Below, piece by piece: positions 13,586 to 15,618 of a stretch of 15,618 bases of DNA. The notes beneath the pieces were generated by a model. It did not search any database and was not told where the DNA came from. It saw nothing but the letters and a program-made list of their open reading frames with translations. The position numbers and the translations under genes are program-made. The stretch lies in NCBI GenBank assembly GCA_902493335.1, contig CABUPJ010000059.1, positions 1 through 15,618 of the forward strand, read 5' to 3'. This DNA is from an uncultured Porphyromonadaceae bacterium. GTDB lineage: Bacteria; Bacteroidota; Bacteroidia; Bacteroidales; Muribaculaceae. The stretch's first letter is position 1, and each line of letters begins with the position of its first letter.

Positions 13586-15618
13586 ATGAGATATAGATTA
13601 TTCGCACTATCAGTGGCTCTTGGAGCCGTAACGGCAGACATAGCCGCAGAAAGCATCAGCCTTGAAGGCACTGATTATGACTACAATATACTGATCGAAC
13701 AGGAAATCGGCCCGGGTGTCAGATACAGACGCCTGCGTTTCCCGTCATATCCGCTTAACGTCAACCTGCTGACTGTCGATCTTACCAATCCCTACAACCG
13801 CATCGAGACCACCATCGCCAACGAGTCGGCCTCGGGCACCGAATCACTTGCCAAAGCCGCCGAGCGCCAGTCGGGCGCCGGCCATCGGGCGATTGCCGGC
13901 GCCAACGCCAACTTCTGGATTGTGGCGTCACAGCCCGAGTATCCCAACCTCGCAGGTACAACGCGCAATGTCAGCCTGCGCAACGGCAAGATTGTCACCG
14001 AATCAAACCAGCACCGTGACCAGTTTGACTGGGGCACACTCAGCACAGGCATCGTCGCCCTCGACTATGACAAAAAGATGTATGTCGACTACTGCACTTC
14101 GTCAATAAAGGCCACCAACGAAAAAATCGGCTCTATTGAAGTACACCAGTGCAACAAAGGTGTCCATTTCGACGAGTGCGGCATGTATAACAGCTACTAC
14201 GGCGCCACTAAAGCCTTCATGCCCATCACCACCGACTATAAGGACGACATCGCCAACGACGCCACCGAGGTGATTCTCGACATCGACGAAGGCCAGAAAT
14301 GGACAGGTGGCGAAGACATCGTCTTTACCGTGCGCGAAGTACGCACAGATGCCGGCACCGGCACACTCGGCGACCACGATCTCGCTCTCGTCGGACGCGG
14401 CGACAGCCGCACACAGCTGGCATCGCTCGCGCCGGGTGACAAAGTGACGCTGAAATGTACCTGGACGTTCAACCCCGACACCGACAGGGCCGTCACTCCG
14501 CTTGTCGAACAGGCCATCGGCGGCAATGCCATAGTCATGCGCGACGGCGAGCTTACCCGGCAGAACGAGATACTGCCATACAACAGTCAGGTCTATTCGC
14601 GCACCGGCTACGGTACATCGACCGACGGCAAGACGCTGTATATCATCGTCATCGACCGGTCGACCGACCCGGTCTACGGCCTGTCGGCAGGCTGCAACAC
14701 CACGAAGATGTGTGAGATAGCGCGACACTTCGGATGCGCCAACCTGTCGAACTTCGACGCCGGCGGCTCAGCCGAGATGTTTGTCAACGGCTCGGTCATC
14801 AACAAGACAACCGAAAGCCAGCCCCGCGCCGTCGCCAACGGCTGGCTTATCTACTCGATCGCGCCCGAAGACGATGACGCCGTCGCCCGCATCGAGTTCA
14901 ACGATCCCAAGCTGAAAGCCCCGATCTACTCGTCGTTCGAGCCTACTATCATCGCCTACAACAAATACGGCGCCGTCGTCGACTATGACCTCAACGGTTT
15001 CACCCTCTCGTGTGACCCGAGCCTCGGCAGCTGCGACGGCTCGATGTTCACCGCCGCCGGCAAACCGGCGTCAGGCATGCTGACCGCCGAATATAACGGC
15101 GTCACCGTCAGCAAGAAAATCGACGTCATGGAGGCCGCCATGGGCCTGCGCATCAAATCGCTTCTCATCGACGCCACCCGCGAATACCCCATCGAAGTGA
15201 CCGCCAGCCTCGGCGATGTGACTTATACCTATAACCCCGCCTCTCTCGAATGGAGCGTCGCCGACCCGAGCATCGTCAGCATCGACGCCAACGGCGTGCT
15301 CAAAGCCCTCAAGGAAGGCACGACGACAATAACCGGCCGCATCGGTGAATTCTCAGATCAGGCCGAGGTGACCGTCGAGATAGCCGACAAAGCCACACTG
15401 TCACTGGCCGCATGGGATGGCTGGAGCGTCAAAGGCGCATCGGGCATGACAAAAGTCACCATGAGCGACAACGGCGTTGTGTCATACAGCTACGGCACAC
15501 CCCGCGACGCCTCTGTCACACTGACCAAGGCCCACCGCTTCTACAGCCTGCCCGACCGTCTCTTCATCGAGTTCACGACCTCGATACCCGTCGAACGCGT
15601 GCTCATCGACCTCAAGAC
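13586..15618 (+). CDS. Second phosphodiester glycosidase (NAGPA family), 3' end beyond window
   Basis: Starts with ATG at 13586 and stays open for 677 codons to the window edge. Signal peptide: MRYRLFALSVALGAVTADIA, cleavage around residue 20-21. It is collinear with the upstream gene across its full visible length: IAGANANFWIV (103-113), EVRTDAGTGTLGDHDLALVG (251-270), GNAIVMRDGEL (313-323), YSRTGYGTSTDGKTLY (337-352), NLSNFDAGGSAEM (386-398) and PRAVANGWLIY. Then the same linker, a Big_2-like domain (WSVADPSIVSIDANGVLKAL) and the start of the beta-sandwich follow. The active-site-region motif is DAGGS (391-395) rather than DGGGS; this may tune or reduce activity. By eye the two proteins share roughly half of their residues, so this is a tandem duplication that has diverged. 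A sorting domain is expected past the edge but is not seen. The gap of 13 nt implies co-transcription. Confidence 0.9.
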   Translation, partial: MRYRLFALSVALGAVTADIAAESISLEGTDYDYNILIEQEIGPGVRYRRLRFPSYPLNVNLLTVDLTNPYNRIETTIANESASGTESLAKAAERQSGAGHRAIAGANANFWIVASQPEYPNLAGTTRNVSLRNGKIVTESNQHRDQFDWGTLSTGIVALDYDKKMYVDYCTSSIKATNEKIGSIEVHQCNKGVHFDECGMYNSYYGATKAFMPITTDYKDDIANDATEVILDIDEGQKWTGGEDIVFTVREVRTDAGTGTLGDHDLALVGRGDSRTQLASLAPGDKVTLKCTWTFNPDTDRAVTPLVEQAIGGNAIVMRDGELTRQNEILPYNSQVYSRTGYGTSTDGKTLYIIVIDRSTDPVYGLSAGCNTTKMCEIARHFGCANLSNFDAGGSAEMFVNGSVINKTTESQPRAVANGWLIYSIAPEDDDAVARIEFNDPKLKAPIYSSFEPTIIAYNKYGAVVDYDLNGFTLSCDPSLGSCDGSMFTAAGKPASGMLTAEYNGVTVSKKIDVMEAAMGLRIKSLLIDATREYPIEVTASLGDVTYTYNPASLEWSVADPSIVSIDANGVLKALKEGTTTITGRIGEFSDQAEVTVEIADKATLSLAAWDGWSVKGASGMTKVTMSDNGVVSYSYGTPRDASVTLTKAHRFYSLPDRLFIEFTTSIPVERVLIDLK

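Overview
The window reads as a chromosomal segment of a Bacteroidota (Bacteroidales) bacterium. It carries the core of a type IX secretion system (T9SS), a cargo protein with a T9SS C-terminal sorting domain, Bacteroidota-type promoters (TTTG at -33, TAnnTTTG at -7) and a GC-rich codon style that fits a gut Muribaculaceae-like lineage. The family-level placement is inference; the Bacteroidales-type T9SS is directly supported.

Layout. Positions 1-487 hold the 3' end of a gene that starts outside the window; it resembles a degraded phage-terminase/ATPase fragment and runs into a perfect palindrome. A minus-strand gene (658-1386) encodes a secreted TapB/DUF3108-like protein and ends at a strong terminator (549-601). 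Divergent from it is a compact operon, porT-porP-porK-porL-porM-porN (1520-8495), for the T9SS: PorT beta-barrel, PorP/SprF outer-membrane protein, PorK/GldK lipoprotein, the proton-driven PorL/PorM (GldL/GldM) motor, and PorN/GldN. Gaps are 58 nt or less and porT/porP overlap by four bases. A convergent hairpin (8519-8562) separates the operon from a minus-strand secreted protein of unknown function (8574-9092).

The stretch 9093-9608 has no conventional gene but is highly structured. It holds three 33-bp repeats (9258-9356) and then a 46-bp tandem array (9414-9568), itself built of alternating 23-bp half-units with CCAAATTTGG / CCATTTTTGG cores. The last core appears to form the -33 box of a promoter for the next gene, an AAA+ ATPase fused to a PD-(D/E)XK-like DUF4143 domain (9609-10889). 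Array plus ATPase are AT-richer than the surroundings and look like an accessory unit. The array also spells a chain of six short ATG...stop cistrons, the last five of seven codons joined by TAATG stop-starts.

From 11041 a near-ideal promoter drives two tandem paralogous secreted phosphodiester glycosidases (NAGPA family). The first is complete with an Ig-like domain and a T9SS sorting signal; the second runs off the right edge. They are plausible substrates of the secretion machine encoded 3-9 kb upstream.
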